Below are positions 1 through 6,441 of a stretch of 10,789 nucleotides of DNA, one piece after another. Position numbers and translations under genes: made by a program. Every line of letters starts with the position of its first letter. The first letter of the stretch is position 1. This stretch comes from Rubrobacter_F sp035642415 (lineage in GTDB: Bacteria > Actinomycetota > Rubrobacteria > Rubrobacterales > Rubrobacteraceae): positions 1-10,789 of the forward strand of contig DASQSI010000224.1 in assembly GCA_035642415.1 (NCBI GenBank), read 5' to 3'. The notes beneath the pieces are model-generated. The model was not told the origin of the DNA. It ran no database searches and was given only the letters and a program-made list of their open reading frames with translations.

Positions 1-163
1 CAGTTGGATCTTGGCTCAGCTCTCAACTGCAAGGAGGTTTTCCCTCCTGCCACAGCAAGGCCGACTCCCCGAGAGAAGAACCGGCCTAGAAGAGGAAGGT
101 GAATCGCTGCTTCCAGCGCTTCAAACTAAGTATACAAAAAGACTTCTGTGTTACCAAGTGTAA
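1..163 (+). other. Left edge: open frame that would complete the right-edge ORF if the window is circular
   Basis: From base 2 a plus-strand frame stays open to a TAA at 161-163. If base 10789 is joined to base 1, this is in frame with the ORF starting at GTG 10710 and gives an 80-residue protein. The amino-acid make-up of this part is not strongly coding-like. The stretch also holds a short hairpin, AGGAGG (32-37) with CCTCCT (43-48), and a 6-bp inverted pair CAGTTG (1-6) and CAACTG (24-29). Circularity is inference only; on a linear reading there is no supported gene here. Confidence 0.3.
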
Positions 164-215
164 AAGTGCGACCGGTTGGAGTATTGACCACAACCAATCG
201 CACTGGAGGTGACAC

Positions 216-284
216 ATGCCTATGGACCCACGCGCCCCCCATAACACGGCCTGCCTCATCTTTTACGACCAGAGCCTGTTTTGA
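216..284 (+). CDS. 22-residue ORF behind a perfect Shine-Dalgarno
   Basis: ATG 216 follows GGAGGTGA (205-212), one of the best ribosome-binding sites in the window, and the frame runs 22 codons to TGA. The peptide starts MPMDPRAPHN and ends YDQSLF. It matches no family I recognise. It could be a real micropeptide, a leader, or the surviving N-terminus of a gene cut by a later rearrangement; the density of truncated genes nearby favours the last. Only the ribosome-binding site supports it. Confidence 0.25.
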   Translation: MPMDPRAPHNTACLIFYDQSLF

Positions 285-375
285 GTTTCCGAGAAGAATC
301 AACATAAGCGGCAGTTTATCTATAGCCCTGGTCTGCTGTGTATGTGGCTAGCTCTATAGGACCGGGGCTACGAGG

Positions 376-546
376 TTCTTTGAGCCGCTTGGTGAGAAGC
401 GCCGGCGACATCAAGGGCACACCTCGCTGGATCTCATTGAAGCGATGGCTGCCCGAGAGGAGCTCCCGAATTACCAGCGGCGTCCATCGCTCGGCAATGA
501 CCTCGGCGGCCTGGGCCGCCGGACAGAACTGGCCGTACCTTCGCAT
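376..546 (-). pseudogene. HxlR-family transcriptional regulator, 3'-truncated
   Basis: The minus-strand product begins MRRYGQFCPAAQAAEVIAER and continues through ERWTPLVIRELLSGSHRF and GVPLMSPALLTKRLKE. This is the classic start of HxlR winged-helix repressors: the N-terminal cysteine in GQFCP, the W-T-x-L-V-I-R-E-L helix and the recognition segment MSPxLLxxRLKE. HxlR proteins are usually 110 residues or more; here similarity stops after about 57 residues, where the text changes to PRSPGPIELA, so the wing and dimerisation helix are gone. The ATG at 546 is chosen because family members start at this point; a TTG at 612 would add 22 unlikely residues. Such regulators often sit beside SDR or SnoaL-like genes, as here. 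It is probably non-functional. Confidence 0.75.
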
Positions 547-755
547 GGTGTCTTGCAGCAGCGTGCGGATTGCCTCTAAGCCCTCAACCAAGCCGCCAGT
601 GAGCCCTAGCAAAGGTCACCAAGGCTGTGAAATGGGGTGTGAAACGCGACTGGGAGGCTGCTGTACAAGTGAATCCCAGCGCAATTAGAGCATCGAGACC
701 GAACCTCCGCACCTTCAGAGATAGTAACAACAAAGTAACGAACTTTATAACACTG

Positions 756-776
756 GTCGGCCCAACCCTGGCCGAC
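756..776. repeat. 7-bp hairpin just before the ATG at 781
   Basis: GTCGGCC (756-762) and GGCCGAC (770-776) form a perfect 7-bp stem with a 7-base loop. It ends four bases before the ATG and occupies the place of a Shine-Dalgarno. An AT-rich stretch with TTATAA lies just upstream at about 744-749. It may be an operator bound by the HTH product, or a structure limiting translation. Seen directly; function inferred. Confidence 0.4.
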
Positions 777-780
777 AGCC

Positions 781-1158
781 ATGCCGGCGAAGAGAGAGCA
801 GATAGAAGAGTTGCTTATAGAAGGGCGCAAGAGCCCGGCGGAAATTGCAGTGGCAATTGGGATTTACCAGGAGAGTCCGGGAACGCAAAAGGCTCAGTGC
901 TATCGCCGACCGTATCGAAGCAGATGCCGAAGAAAGAATAGAATTCGCCGGCAGCCTGGCAAAGACCTAGAGGAGGAGCAGATAACCGAGGCCATAAGTG
1001 CCGTGGTGTCCGCCTCTGAGACGAACGTAGGCAAGTCTACCGACGCCGCAGAACGCAAGGTCCGAGAGCTGAGGACGCTCCGCGCACGCTCAAAACTTAG
1101 GTCACAAGAAGAGGAGGCTCCACTCATCTTTTGTTTTTGGGGACGAATAACATACTAA
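781..1158 (+). pseudogene. Small HTH-type protein gene with a broken frame
   Basis: The frame from ATG 781 begins MPAKREQIEELLIEGRKSPA and continues EIAVAIGI, which resembles a short helix-turn-helix of the kind that starts 'REQIEELL..G.SPAEIA'. After about base 874 the sensible coding text moves to the next frame: VRERKRLSAIADRIEADAEE, then RIEFAGSLAKT and a TAG at 968-970. Text resembling protein resumes in the first frame from about 970 (EEEQITEAISAVVSA, then KVRELRTLRARSKL, a likely helical, charged tail). The simplest reading is a single gene of about 110-120 residues with a one-base insertion near 870-875 and a second lesion near 968. No Shine-Dalgarno precedes the ATG. Sequencing error is an alternative for either lesion. 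Function is unknown beyond probable DNA binding. Confidence 0.45.
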
Positions 1159-1199
1159 GGCTGGTAGAGCCGCTACCTAGTCTCGACTTCCACCAGCCT
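1158..1199. repeat. 8-bp inverted repeat after the broken HTH gene
   Basis: AGGCTGGT (1158-1165) pairs perfectly with ACCAGCCT (1192-1199) across 26 bases, starting at the end of the HTH frame. It could act as a transcription stop, although no T-run follows. Seen directly; role uncertain. Confidence 0.3.
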
Positions 1200-1425
1200 G
1201 AACCGCGACGTTACGCCGCAGTATTCGTCAACAGAGTGCTTCTATGTCAAGCTCCTCTGTCCATCGGTGTCTACCTCCTACTAGAGGTGCAGTTCCGACA
1301 TCATTAATTATACCCGCTGCCGCCGATGATAAACCACCGCGGCCATTCCCCCCTATTCCCCTATTACCGCGTAATGCGAGCCGAGAGCTGCCTAGAGCTG
1401 ACCGAACAAGCAGAATCTACCCTTA

Positions 1426-1568
1426 GAAACTGTCCGAAAAGGGGACTGAGCAGCGCGCTCTGATGGTGGATTTAGCTAGTATATGGAGAGCCAAATGGAG
1501 CGAATAGAGCCTCTTTGGTAGCTCACAGGGCTACGTGTAGGCTCCTTCAAGTCTTTTCGGACAGTCTC
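1426..1568. mobile_element. 143-bp inverted-repeat element (MITE-like or IS end remnant)
   Basis: GAAACTGTCCGAAAAG (1426-1441) and the reverse complement of 1553-1568 (GAGACTGTCCGAAAAG) match at 15 of 16 positions. Ends containing CTGTCCGAAAA are of the kind found on transposase-bearing insertion sequences, but the 111 bases between the repeats have no reading frame of note. This fits a miniature inverted-repeat element or a solo remnant left by internal deletion. No convincing target duplication is visible: the flanks are CTTA and TTGG. The right end abuts the first SDR exactly where its coding similarity begins, so the element marks a breakpoint. Confidence 0.6.
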
Positions 1569-2243
1569 TTGGCGCGTCCTCGCGCGAGGCCGTGCGTGCG
1601 CTCGTCGAGACGGCCACCGGCCTGGGCGACGTCACCGGGCTGATCCATGCCGCCGGCGTCTCCCCCACGCAGGCGTCGCCGGCGACGATCCTCAGGGTCG
1701 ACCTGTACGGCACGGCGCTCGAGCTGGAGGAGTTCAGCAACGTCATCGCCCGCGGTGGGGCCGGGGTCGTCATCTCGTCGCAGTCCAGGCACCGCCTCCC
1801 CCCGCTCACCGTCGAACAGAACGAGGCGTTGGCCACGGCGCCCGCGGAAGAGCTGCTCGGTCTTCCCTTCCTTCGGCCCGACCAGGTGAAGGACTCCCTG
1901 CACGCGTACCAAATCTCGAAGCGCGGGAACTCGCTGCGCGTGACGGCCGAGGCGGTGCGCTGGGGCGAGCGTGGCGCGCGGGTCAACACAGATCAGCCCG
2001 GGCATCGTCATGACCCCGCTCGCCAAGGACGAACTCGGCGGGCCGCGCGGCGCGGGGTACCGGCGCATGATAGAGGGGTCCGCGGCAGGGCGCGCCGGCA
2101 CCCCGGACGAGGTGGGAGCGGTCGGCGCGCTGCTCATGGGCCCGGACGGGGGGTTCATCACCGGCAGCGACCTTCTCATGGACGGCGGGGTGACCGCCGC
2201 CTACTGGTACGGTGGCCTCGCCAAAGAGCGCGCACAGCAATGA
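1569..2243 (+). pseudogene. SDR family oxidoreductase, 5'-truncated and frameshifted
   Basis: Frame 2 reads SSREAVRALVETATGLGDV, then GLIHAAGVSPTQAS, a typical mid-Rossmann segment of short-chain dehydrogenases, followed by VVISSQS with the catalytic serine and YQISK, the YxxxK catalytic motif. At about 1987-1991 an extra base shifts the frame; the reading ARVNT then continues in frame 3 as ISPGIVMTPLAKDEL and ends with FITGSDLLMDGGV, the usual SDR C-terminus, and TGA at 2243. The first 60 or so residues, including the NAD(P)-binding TGxxxGxG, are missing at the edge of the 1426-1568 element. Base composition is GC-richer than the flanks, suggesting transfer from another high-GC host. It cannot make a working enzyme as read; the single-base shift could be a sequencing error, but the 5' loss is not. 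Confidence 0.85.
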
Positions 2244-2439
2244 GCGTCCGGCAGACCGATCGAGCAAACCGGGCCGATCGAGACACCCGGCTTGATCAAG
2301 CTCGGCCCCTCGTCAACGCGACCTCATCATCTGGACCGGCAGCGTCAGGGTGACCGAAGGCCATCGACGAGGTTGCGCCCGCCCGAGGGCGCCGCGCGAG
2401 CCCACGATGAGGGTCGAAGCGATTACAGAAGAACTCACA

Positions 2440-2634
2440 ATGGCACAACGCACATGGTTCATCACCGGGGTCAGCAGCGGGTTCGGCCGCGAGCTGACCG
2501 GGCAGCTCCTCGGGCGCGGCGACCGCGTCGTCGGAACCGTCCGCGACACCGGCAAGGTGGCCGACCTGCTAGAGCGCTACCCTGAAACCTACGGCGCCGA
2601 GCTGCTCGACGTCACCGACGCGGCGGCGATCCGA
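2440..2634 (+). pseudogene. Second SDR oxidoreductase, N-terminal fragment
   Basis: From ATG 2440 the product reads MAQRTWFITGVSSGFGREL, containing the TGxxxGxG dinucleotide-binding motif (TGVSSGFG), then a sensible second helix and strand (VVGTVRDTGKVADLLERYPE) and ELLDVTDAAAIR. Similarity ends at about base 2634, after 65 residues of a family usually 240-290 long; the frame then runs through unrelated sequence. The start is placed at 2440 because SDR proteins begin just before the first beta strand; an in-frame codon at 2350 would add an unlikely 30-residue leader. It lies 196 bases downstream of the first SDR on the same strand, so the two may once have been neighbours in one cluster. Non-functional as it stands. 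Confidence 0.8.
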
Positions 2635-2639
2635 GGCTT

Positions 2640-2745
2640 ACGCCTAGCAGGGCCGCGAGTCCGACCCGCCCGACCCGCTCGCCGAGCATCAGCACCCCCA
2701 GCAAGCCGGCCGTCAGAGGTTCGGCTAAATCATCAACCGCACTCC
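2640..2745 (-). pseudogene. EamA/DMT-type transporter, C-terminal scrap
   Basis: On the minus strand this stretch reads DDLAEPLTAGLLGVLMLGER followed by VGRVGLAALLG. Proline-containing EP(L/V)xAALLGVLLLGE(R/K) is the signature of the second EamA repeat in drug/metabolite transporters, just before the last membrane helix. Only about 35 residues remain of a protein usually near 300. Its end meets the end of the second SDR fragment at 2634-2640 on the opposite strand, so two unrelated truncated genes are joined tail to tail. Moderate confidence because the segment is short. Confidence 0.5.
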
Positions 2746-3074
2746 TGTCTACGGCTCTCTTAACTAGTGCTAGCTCTGTTGTACTTGGGCAGCGTAAGTT
2801 AGGGTTAGTAGTAAGCAAAGTGTACCTCCTCCCCTTTAGGGGGCTAGGCAGGTTCCAAGAAGACTTTTTGTGAGAGACTTATAAACACTCTGTATAGTCA
2901 CGAACCGAGGGTCATAAGAGCCAGGTAAATGGGCAAATAGAGCGTATGTGCTCACAATGTGCTAACGAAAACCCACTCCCCAGCCAACACTCTGGACTAC
3001 TTTTTGGACTGTCTCTGTCGGATACTCGCTGAATGGAGACAAGAGGGCCGCCTCTCTCTGCATGAAGCTACTTT
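2746..3074. other. Stretch without a recognisable gene
   Basis: Lower-GC sequence between the EamA scrap and the SnoaL-like gene. A small palindrome, CCCCTTTAGGGG, lies near 2832-2843. A plus-strand frame from 2959 runs in phase into the SnoaL-like gene, but its first 44 codons resemble no family and the good ribosome-binding site lies downstream of them. Confidence 0.5.
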
Positions 3075-3082
3075 AAGGAGGG
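3075..3082 (+). promoter_or_regulatory. Shine-Dalgarno deciding the start of the SnoaL-like gene
   Basis: AAGGAGGG ends eight bases before ATG 3091. It fixes the start there rather than at the in-frame codon at 2959. Confidence 0.8.
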
Positions 3083-3090
3083 ACTCTTTA

Positions 3091-3489
3091 ATGTCACAGG
3101 AGGACGTAGCGGTCGTGCAAAGCGCCTACGAGGCCTTCAGGCGAGGGGATGTTCAAGCCATCTTCGCTCTGCTTCATCCGGAGATCGAACTCTACCAATC
3201 GGAGGGGGTCCCGTGGGGCGGGAAGTACAAGGGGCACGAGGGAGTCGGATACTTCTTGAGCAAGCTAACCGAAACCATCGAGTACTCGATGGTTGACCCT
3301 GACCAATTCATCGATGACGAGGAGGGTCACGTAGTCGCCGTCGGGCACACGCGGGGCCTTGTCCGTGCTAGCGGAAGGGAGTTCGAAGTACCGGCTGTGC
3401 ACGTATGGGCGATCAGAGAAGGCAAAGCAGTGAAGTTCGAAGCATACATCGATACCTTCCAGATGCGTGTGGCACTGGGCCTTGCCTAG
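3091..3489 (+). CDS. SnoaL-like / nuclear transport factor 2-like protein
   Basis: The 132-residue product starts MSQEDVAVVQSAYEAFRRGD, then has LLHPEIELYQSEGVPWGGKY and YKGHEGV, ending with VHVWAIREGKAVKFEAYID. This is the NTF2/SnoaL cone fold: an N-terminal helix with YEAFRRGD, the 'hPeielyq..g.pwgGkykGhegv' segment, and a final pair of strands with 'H(V/L)W..REGK(A/V)...Y.D'. Length is normal for the family. Members are small cytoplasmic enzymes (isomerases, cyclases, limonene-epoxide-hydrolase-like) or ligand-binding proteins; the substrate cannot be read from sequence. It is intact with a strong ribosome-binding site while the HxlR and SDR genes upstream are broken; those three types often cluster, so it may be the survivor of such a group. 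No promoter is convincing. Confidence 0.85.
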   Translation: MSQEDVAVVQSAYEAFRRGDVQAIFALLHPEIELYQSEGVPWGGKYKGHEGVGYFLSKLTETIEYSMVDPDQFIDDEEGHVVAVGHTRGLVRASGREFEVPAVHVWAIREGKAVKFEAYIDTFQMRVALGLA

Positions 3490-3590
3490 TGGGTTTCCGA
3501 AAATACAGGTTCTTACAGGTTCTCTGAAGGCGATTAGCTTCTCTCCGTTTGCAGGACTTTGAGGCTAGCGGTTGCTTTCTCAGAAACCCA
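3490..3590. repeat. 8-bp inverted repeat enclosing a 10-bp tandem repeat
   Basis: TGGGTTTC (3490-3497), directly after the SnoaL-like stop codon, pairs with GAAACCCA (3583-3590). Inside, TACAGGTTCT occurs twice head to tail (3504-3513 and 3514-3523). The pair could be the ends of a roughly 100-bp insertion or simply a long-range fold; there is no T-run typical of a terminator. Confidence 0.3.
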
Positions 3591-3745
3591 GTAACCCGCG
3601 AGCGGTATCAAGCGGTGTTGCGACAATGTAGCAAGGGCTAGTTGCAAATACCGATGCAGCGGGCGGACTCAACCTCTCTCTGTATAATTTACAGCGCTGA
3701 TCGTAATCATTGACCTGGGCACGATCGATGGTCGATCATGGACGT

Positions 3746-4365
3746 ATGAGAGCCTATTCCGGAGACCTGCGCACCAAGATAGTTCAGGCGGTCGAGCAGC
3801 GCGGGATGCCTAAGGAACAGGCCGCCCGCCTCTTCGGCGTCAGCGTCTTCTCGGTCAAGCGCTACGCTAGGCTTGCCCGCCAGGGACTATCCCTGGCACC
3901 CGGAAAGGGGGGCGGTCGGCCCCCGAAGTCGGACGAAGCTATGAGGAAGCTCCTCGAAGAGGACGTCGAGAAGCGTCCGGCGGCCACCGTAGCCGAAAGG
4001 CGCCGCTTCCTGGAGAACCTCACGGACAACAGCCTTAGCGAACCGACACTGAGGAGGCTCCTCAAGCGGATGGGCTTCAGCCGGAAAAAGGGCTGTGGGG
4101 GCAATGGAACGGGACGAGTTCTTGAGGGCCGCCTGGAAGGTGATGGTCGCCCAGAAGATGGAAGCCCATCGATTCGTGTTCGTCGACAAGATGGGCACCA
4201 ACACCTCGCTTTGCGCGCTGTATGCCTGGGCTCCCAGAGGCCGGAGGGCGCTGTTCGGTGCCGCACAACCGTGGAAAAAACAACACGCTCTTGGCAAGCA
4301 TGACCGCCGAGGGCATGGGGCCGTGCCTGACGGTGGTGAGCTCGACTACCAAGGCAGTCTTCGAG
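3746..4365 (+). pseudogene. IS630-family transposase, frameshifted and 3'-truncated
   Basis: From ATG 3746 the product starts MRAYSGDLRTKIVQAVEQRG and has EQAARLFGVSVFSVKRYARL, the N-terminal HTH of IS630-type transposases, then GGGRPPKSD and TLRRLLKRMGFSRKK. Coding text shifts to frame 3 near 4091 (AMERDEFLRAAW, then FVFVDKMGTNTSL) and to frame 1 near 4257 (VPHNRGKNNTLLASMTAEGM, then TTKAVFE). FVDKMGTNTS is the first catalytic aspartate region of the DDE domain; the usual FVDE glutamate is K here. Similarity stops near 4365, before the second D and the E. Three lesions make it inactive. The first shift follows an A5G3 run, so a programmed shift was considered, but the other damage argues against it. 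Terminal repeats and TA duplications were not identified. Confidence 0.85.
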
Positions 4366-4539
4366 ATTGAGCTTATAGCTACTACAAATCAGCCTCTAAA
4401 AGAAGCCCCAAAACGGCGTCTTTGGTACCCGATTTGGAGTCAAAGCGAGTACCATGGGAGCTTTTTAACAGCCTGACACCCTTTATCAGCAAGCCAGTAA
4501 AATACCTCCTGCAGTCGTGGATCTCCTCGTTGGCGCTTC

Positions 4540-5088
4540 TCACCGCGCGTCTTGCTGTGGCGCCGGGCGCTTACGACGAATTCGACCCCACGGCTTGAAC
4601 ACTGCCAACACCACCGCGATGAGCAGGGCGGTTGGGGAAACGATAGGTGGAAAGATCAGGTTACCCACCACCAGCGAGGCTGGTTCGCCAGCTGCGAACC
4701 GCCAGCCCTGCTCGGCCGCCTTGCTCACCTCCGGTCGCAACGCGATCAGGACTAGTGCGCTGAGCAGAATATTCAGCACCAGCTTGATGGCCACCCACCA
4801 GTACCGCACCAGGCCGTACTTGGTGCCCAGCCCCAGAACAACGCCGCTGGCTAGACAGACCAAGCCGGCCGTGAGCAGCGGCCAGACCGCGAACAGTTCG
4901 AGCGCCCGGTAGCAGAGCGCCTTGGTGTTGTCGTCGTCGGCGAGTAGGGCGCTGAAGATAAAGACGGCCATGACGACGTCGATACCGAGCCACACACCGG
5001 CCGATACGATGTGCACGACCAGGACGCCCTTGCGCGGCCGGGCGCCCAACCGCCACGGCCGAGCGCCGCCTAGTGTAGGGTCAGTCAT
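4540..5088 (-). CDS. Four-helix integral membrane protein (DUF2269-like)
   Basis: The roughly 182-residue minus-strand product has four clear membrane segments: about 23-47 (VHIVSAGVWLGIDVVMAVFI), 65-88 (WPLLTAGLVCLASGVVLGLG), 95-116 (VAIKLVLNILLSALVLIAL) and 145-165 (TALLIAVVLAVFKPW). The order HxxSAGVWLG, GLGTKYGL(V/L)RYWWVxIKL and a closing VxKPWGR is one I associate with a common actinobacterial family near DUF2269, often found as a single gene with no known function. A basic C-terminus (RIRRKRP) probably faces the cytoplasm. GTG 5091 and ATG 5088 are adjacent; ATG is preferred, with GAAAGG a few bases upstream acting as ribosome-binding site for either. It looks complete and undamaged. 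The DUF number is from memory and should be taken as approximate. Confidence 0.75.
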   Translation of the reverse strand: MTDPTLGGARPWRLGARPRKGVLVVHIVSAGVWLGIDVVMAVFIFSALLADDDNTKALCYRALELFAVWPLLTAGLVCLASGVVLGLGTKYGLVRYWWVAIKLVLNILLSALVLIALRPEVSKAAEQGWRFAAGEPASLVVGNLIFPPIVSPTALLIAVVLAVFKPWGRIRRKRPAPQQDAR

Positions 5089-5538
5089 CACGCTGCCTTT
5101 CGTTGATGCTGAGTTGTCACGGAAGCGGGGGGTATATAGCTGGGCAACGTCCCGCTAGTGACGACGTTGGCGAAGGTTTGGGCGACCGCGCCGCCGATGA
5201 ACCAACCTCCTCTGTAGATCACGGCGGAGTTCTTGTTCTCAAGCAATATTTGTGTCCTCCTTTGAGTGTTGGATTGCCTTAGATGATATTGCGAGGCCAG
5301 ATGGAGAGGCATCTACCAAAAGGTAGATTAGAGAGGTGGACTTCCAACAAGCCAAGGAATCAGACGCTAGCTGTGGCCGAACGTTGAAAGCATCACACAC
5401 ACTAGCTGAAGGAGAATAAGAGGTTCTGAGTAGTGCGCCAGTAGTTTAGACCTTGGGGGTGGATCTACCGGCCTGTCTCCTGGCAGGGCATCGTACTAGT
5501 GCTGCTTGCGGCTTTGACCTCATGCCGGAAGCTCAACT
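5089..5538. other. 450-bp spacer between two minus-strand membrane-protein genes, with a hairpin
   Basis: No convincing gene. A minus-strand frame covering 5088-5312 is open, but its product matches nothing and it runs straight into the start of the downstream gene without a ribosome-binding site of its own. The upstream region of the 4540-5088 gene, including its promoter, should lie here; none was clear enough to call. Confidence 0.5.
5311..5328. repeat. Perfect 7-bp stem, 4-base loop hairpin
   Basis: ATCTACC (5311-5317), AAAA, GGTAGAT (5322-5328). It lies between the two minus-strand membrane genes. No T-run follows on either strand, so it is more likely an operator or mRNA structure than an intrinsic terminator. 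Confidence 0.45.
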
Positions 5539-6111
5539 TCAGTGATTGGTTTGTTGGAGCGCTTCTTCCCTTGCTAGCCAAAGAGCGTAGCTCACCGCTA
5601 GCCAGGCTAAACCTAACACTATCCCACCATAGGCCCCTAAGAGCCAGTAAACGAGCGGGGCAAGTATAATCGTCACCCCACACCAAAGAGGCATCGCCCT
5701 CCCAAGCAGGCTAGCTACGCCTAAGAGCGCGAACCCAACACTGAAGAGCACGAGTCCAATAAGCGTAATAAAGAGCCCTAGCCCCAAAGCCCGGTCCTGG
5801 AAGTCTTGGTGCACAAGGTTACCTCTGGATAGGAGGGTGAGCACAGTACCTGTGAGGGCGAGTATGGCCCCGATGAAGGACGCAAAGAAGCTCGTTGTTC
5901 CGAGCCAGATGTAGCTCCTCGGTTGCCGAGCATAGAGTCCTACCAACCCTCCTAGCGTTCCCACCCAGGCGATGAGGTACACCACTAAGAGTGGCTCTTG
6001 TTGTGCACTCGCCGATCCTATGATGAAAGAGGCCAGCCACGCTATGCCGCCCAGCAGGGCGCCTAGCAGCACTACCCACCAGCCAAGATGGGACGACGAA
6101 GAAGACGCCAT
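5539..6111 (-). CDS. Six-helix integral membrane protein of unknown function
   Basis: From ATG 6111 the product has 190 residues and about six hydrophobic segments: roughly 10-33 (WWVVLLGALLGGIAWLASFI), 43-60, 68-92, 110-134, 140-157 and 161-178. It begins with a serine run (MASSSSSHLGWW) and ends in a short charged tail (REEALQQTNH). There are no conserved polar motifs that would suggest a transporter or enzyme, and I do not recognise the family. The start is uncertain: GTG 6120 lies just after GAGGAG on the coding strand and would add VPP; GTG 6156 would add 15 residues. It is intact and on the same strand as the next membrane gene, but 450 bases apart, so a shared operon is unlikely. Confidence 0.65.
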   Translation of the reverse strand: MASSSSSHLGWWVVLLGALLGGIAWLASFIIGSASAQQEPLLVVYLIAWVGTLGGLVGLYARQPRSYIWLGTTSFFASFIGAILALTGTVLTLLSRGNLVHQDFQDRALGLGLFITLIGLVLFSVGFALLGVASLLGRAMPLWCGVTIILAPLVYWLLGAYGGIVLGLAWLAVSYALWLAREEALQQTNH

Positions 6112-6441
6112 AGGGGGCACACTCTCCTCGCTAGAAGCTGTATCTCTAGACACCACAGAGCATGATGCCAGGAAGCGAAACTCTATGCATCCTCCACACG
6201 CGTATAGCGCTTCTTTAGTAAAGGGAGTTCCTGAAAAAGTTACCGAGAGTGGTAGAGAGTCCGGCTCGTTTGAGAGGGAGCAGCTCGACCGTGCAAGGGT
6301 CCCCTACGAAAGCGCCAACCTCCGAAGTTCCCGTCAGATAGGGTATCTGCTAAGCATAGTACGGTGGGCCACATATAACAGGCTGCTGGAGCCACCCGCT
6401 CCCCCTTAGAGCACGCCAGCGCACCTGATGGCCCAGAGGAA
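6112..6441. other. Spacer between the membrane gene and the iteron array
   Basis: A plus-strand frame runs through to a TAG near 6409 with a charged segment (SFEREQLDRARVPYE), but it has no ribosome-binding site, its upstream half is the antisense of the membrane gene, and I do not accept it as a gene. The inverted iteron copy at 6327-6349 is inside this stretch. Confidence 0.45.
6327..6349 (-). repeat. Inverted ninth iteron-like copy
   Basis: Bases 6327-6349 match the reverse complement of 6499-6521 (a direct iteron with its CAGA leader) at 19 of 23 positions, including TTCCCGTCAG and TATCTG. It lies about 95 bp before the first direct iteron and points the other way. Inverted or partial iterons in such systems often serve as sites where Rep dimers bind. 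Confidence 0.55.

Noticed and set aside
1244..1426. 60-codon plus-strand ORF
   Set aside because: Pro/Ser/Arg-rich, no ribosome-binding site and no family resemblance.
1531..2179. Two long minus-strand ORFs over the SDR
   Set aside because: The plus strand has SDR catalytic motifs; the minus products are low-complexity R/A/S/P-rich shadows.
4081..4100. Programmed ribosomal frameshift in the IS630 transposase
   Set aside because: The required shift is +1, the A run is not in the phase for a classical -1 heptamer, and the gene has a second shift and a truncation.
4517..4912. Plus-strand ORF over the DUF2269-like gene
   Set aside because: The minus strand encodes four well-formed membrane helices; the plus product is low-complexity.
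5088..5312. 74-codon minus-strand ORF just upstream of the DUF2269-like gene
   Set aside because: No family resemblance, and its end runs into the next gene's start region; kept only as part of the spacer.
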